This document shows, in pieces, positions 62,390 to 64,000 of a DNA stretch of 64,000 bases; within the stretch, counting starts at the first letter, position 1, and each line of letters begins with the position of its first letter. Position numbers and translations under genes: made by a program. The notes under the pieces were generated by a model that searched no databases, was not told the DNA's origin, and saw nothing but the letters and a program-made list of their open reading frames with translations. This DNA is from Dermatemys mawii (lineage: Eukaryota > Chordata > Testudines > Dermatemydidae), in assembly GCA_007922305.1 (NCBI GenBank), contig ML677385.1:10612470-10676469 (forward strand), given 5' to 3'.

Positions 62390-62628
62390 GTGGAGCACCC
62401 ACAGGGGCAGGACTTGAAGAAGAGAAAGTTACTCACCTTGTGCAGTAATTGAGGCTCTTTGAGATGTGTGTCCCTGTGGGTGCTCCACTGCCCACCCTCC
62501 TCCCCTCTACCAATGTCACCACAAGATGCCTACTGCACACGTGAGACCCACACAGACACTATTACCCTAAAGCTTTGATCAATGGCACTGGGCTGCACTG
62601 ACACCTGACGTGGAGCACCCACAGGGAC
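62390..62628. repeat. DIRS right end: internal complementary region and terminal repeat
   Basis: Three copies of the terminal 19-mer lie here: inverted at 62390-62408 (one mismatch), direct at 62470-62488 (exact) and inverted at 62610-62628 (exact). Direct and inverted copies together match the internal complementary region plus right terminal repeat that DIRS elements use to circularise. Confidence 0.8.
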
Positions 62629-63711
62629 ACACATCTCGAAGAACCTCAGTTACTGTACAAAGATGAGTACCCTCCTCTTCCAGTGCACAGCTCAAATAAC
62701 ACAGGGGAGATACAAAGGATACACTCCCACATCTTAAACCACAGATTTAATTGGTAAGCAAGCTGCTCCACAAATGTTTGAGGGTCTGCAGTGACTACTG
62801 GTGGATATTATGAACCACCTACATTCAGAAAAGAATGATCACTAGCTGTATTTAGGCATCACACATTGGCCCAGCTCTTCCTCTGGCCCTCATTGTGGGG
62901 TACAAGAAAAAGCTAAGGAGCTATACATTTTTCATCTTCACATATTTTTTTTCCATATGGTTTTACCCTGTGCACATTGAAACCATGCCAGTTACACAGT
63001 TTTAAGGGACCTTTTACAGGCATGTAATAGGGAGAGGGGTTTAGCTCTTAAATCTGGAACATACCTTTCCTAAAGCACATAATGTAGACCCAGAAGTCAG
63101 ATGATCTAGTCTGTGCATAGTAGTTTTAGTAGTTGTGATTTCTACTTTTGTATTAATCTCTGACATTATCCCTTTTTTGTACAACTGACCTCACTATTAA
63201 TCATGTCTGTCTGCTCATCGTCATGCTGTTCTTCCCCTAGCTATGAAATACTTACCAAGGAAATGTTTACCAAGGAAATATTCCAAATTATTTCCCAGTC
63301 ACATTTTTTTCTTATTCAAATTGTAACAATTCAGCGAACTTTGTCTTCCTGAAGGAAATAACACCATCTGGATTCTCAGAAGCGTGGTTATGACTCCTTG
63401 AGAGGATCCATATACAACTTTCCATATAAATTAACTCCGTGCTGAGTACACTGTATAGACTACTGCCTTCTCCTTCCTGTTAGTACTCTCCTAGATCTCC
63501 AATGGTATGTCTTCTCTAACTCTGTATGACTTCAGTACATCATCTTCTAACTTCATGTTTTTGTTAGTTGTAGGTTTCCTCAGTCTTTCCGTACTCCCTC
63601 TCTGAGAAATTGTAGGCTAATTTCTAGAACTTGCTTCTTTGCTATCTTAATTTTTGATCACGCATGTAATTGTTGTTTAACTTCTCACAGTTTTAGCGCA
63701 CAAAGAAAGTG

Positions 63712-63970
63712 GGTATGTTTACATTACACTAAAAGTCCTGCAGCTAGCTGGTCAGCTGATTCTGGCTCCTCAGGCTTGGACTGTGGGGCTATACAATTGC
63801 AGTGTAGATATCTGGGCCCAAGTTCTGGGACTCAGGGTCCCAGAGCCAGAGCTCCAGCCCAAACTTGAATGTCTACACGGCAGTTGTCTAGCCTTGTAGT
63901 CCTACCCCCATAAACTTGAGTCAGCTGACACAGGCCAGCCGTGGGTGTTTTGTTGCAGTGTAGACATACC
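63712..63970. mobile_element. MITE ('ggtatgtctacac' ends), copy 2
   Basis: The ends are ggtatgtttacatt and agtgtagacatacc, inverted. The interior includes 'gagtcagctgacacaggcca', shared with the copy at 50181. Confidence 0.75.
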
Positions 63971-64000
63971 ATAAGAGTTTATCGCTTTCCAATTAAAAAA

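Larger units (their letters stand above)
56889..62640 (+). mobile_element. DIRS-type tyrosine-recombinase retrotransposon, near full length, decayed
   Basis: In order on the + strand: left terminal repeat (19-mer at 56894-56912), a gag-like region (57258-59475), reverse transcriptase (about 59750-60410), RNase H (about 60560-60960), tyrosine recombinase (61380-62311), then a compact block with three more copies of the terminal 19-mer in alternating orientation. This is the known DIRS architecture: terminal inverted repeats plus an internal complementary region, a recombinase instead of a DDE integrase, and no target duplication. Many stops and several frameshifts show it is dead. The left end seems to lack the outermost bases present at the right end, where sequence with clear DIRS-end character extends to about 62640. 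Confidence 0.9.
53111..64000 (+). other. DMD: DMD intron 62, 5' part
   Basis: The intron begins with GTAAGT and runs off the window. In mammals the downstream part of this intron contains the promoter and first exon of the short isoform Dp71. I found no sequence encoding the Dp71 start peptide and no non-repeat CpG-rich promoter here, so that exon, if present, lies beyond the window. From 53111 to about 56888 I see ordinary AT-rich sequence with no gene. From 56889 to about 62640 lies a DIRS element. From 62641 to 63711 I see nothing specific. A short MITE closes the window. Confidence 0.9.

Noticed and set aside
1..64000. CRISPR arrays, operons, tRNA or rRNA genes
   Set aside because: None seen; the window is an intron-rich vertebrate locus, and repeats are dispersed transposons, not spaced arrays.

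Overview
The window is vertebrate, almost certainly turtle (chelonian), nuclear DNA. Two short exons of the dystrophin gene (DMD, + strand) anchor it. One is a 79-bp exon at 34193-34271 encoding the end of the rod. The other is a 61-bp exon at 53050-53110 encoding the start of the WW domain. Lengths, phases and peptides match mammalian DMD exons 61 and 62. The window therefore holds the 3' part of intron 60 (1-34192), all of intron 61 (34272-53049, about 18.8 kb) and the 5' part of intron 62 (53111-64000). No other active host gene is visible. The turtle call rests on the repeat mix: CR1 LINEs, DIRS and Ty3/Gypsy retroelements, many short hAT-type elements with 8-bp target duplications, and abundant 'actaacatggctac'-type repeats.

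Intron 60 (1-34192). Small hAT-type elements lie at 935, 3251 and 5376. A 560-codon reading frame at 8203-9882 encodes a cysteine-rich, transposase-like protein broken by only two in-frame stops. Three exact copies of the 9-mer TGATGCAAT (either strand) sit 170-215 bp upstream of it. From 18.99 to 24.48 kb there is a patchwork of retroelements: Gypsy gag-protease-RT-RNase H, a DIRS fragment, a second Gypsy 5' end with gag, then a Gypsy integrase piece on the opposite strand. Nested MITEs fill 25.5-26.6 kb and 32.8-33.5 kb.

Intron 61 (34272-53049) carries a 2.4-kb antisense CR1, two shorter CR1 ends, a perfect 36-bp-arm hairpin at 40223-40299, an antisense LTR-like block at 47.0-48.0 kb, and a dense hAT/Penelope-like cluster at 49.2-52.05 kb. 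Intron 62 is fairly plain until about 56.9 kb. There a nearly complete, decayed DIRS element about 5.7 kb long lies in the gene's sense orientation, with gag-like region, RT, RNase H and tyrosine recombinase between split inverted repeats.

The least ordinary signals are the near-intact transposase-like frame with its upstream motif cluster, and a set of seven short repeats whose sequence fits a minimal hammerhead-ribozyme layout. None of those ribozyme cores is fully intact here. All calls come from reading the sequence by eye; repeat-family names and boundaries are approximate unless a target-site duplication is given.
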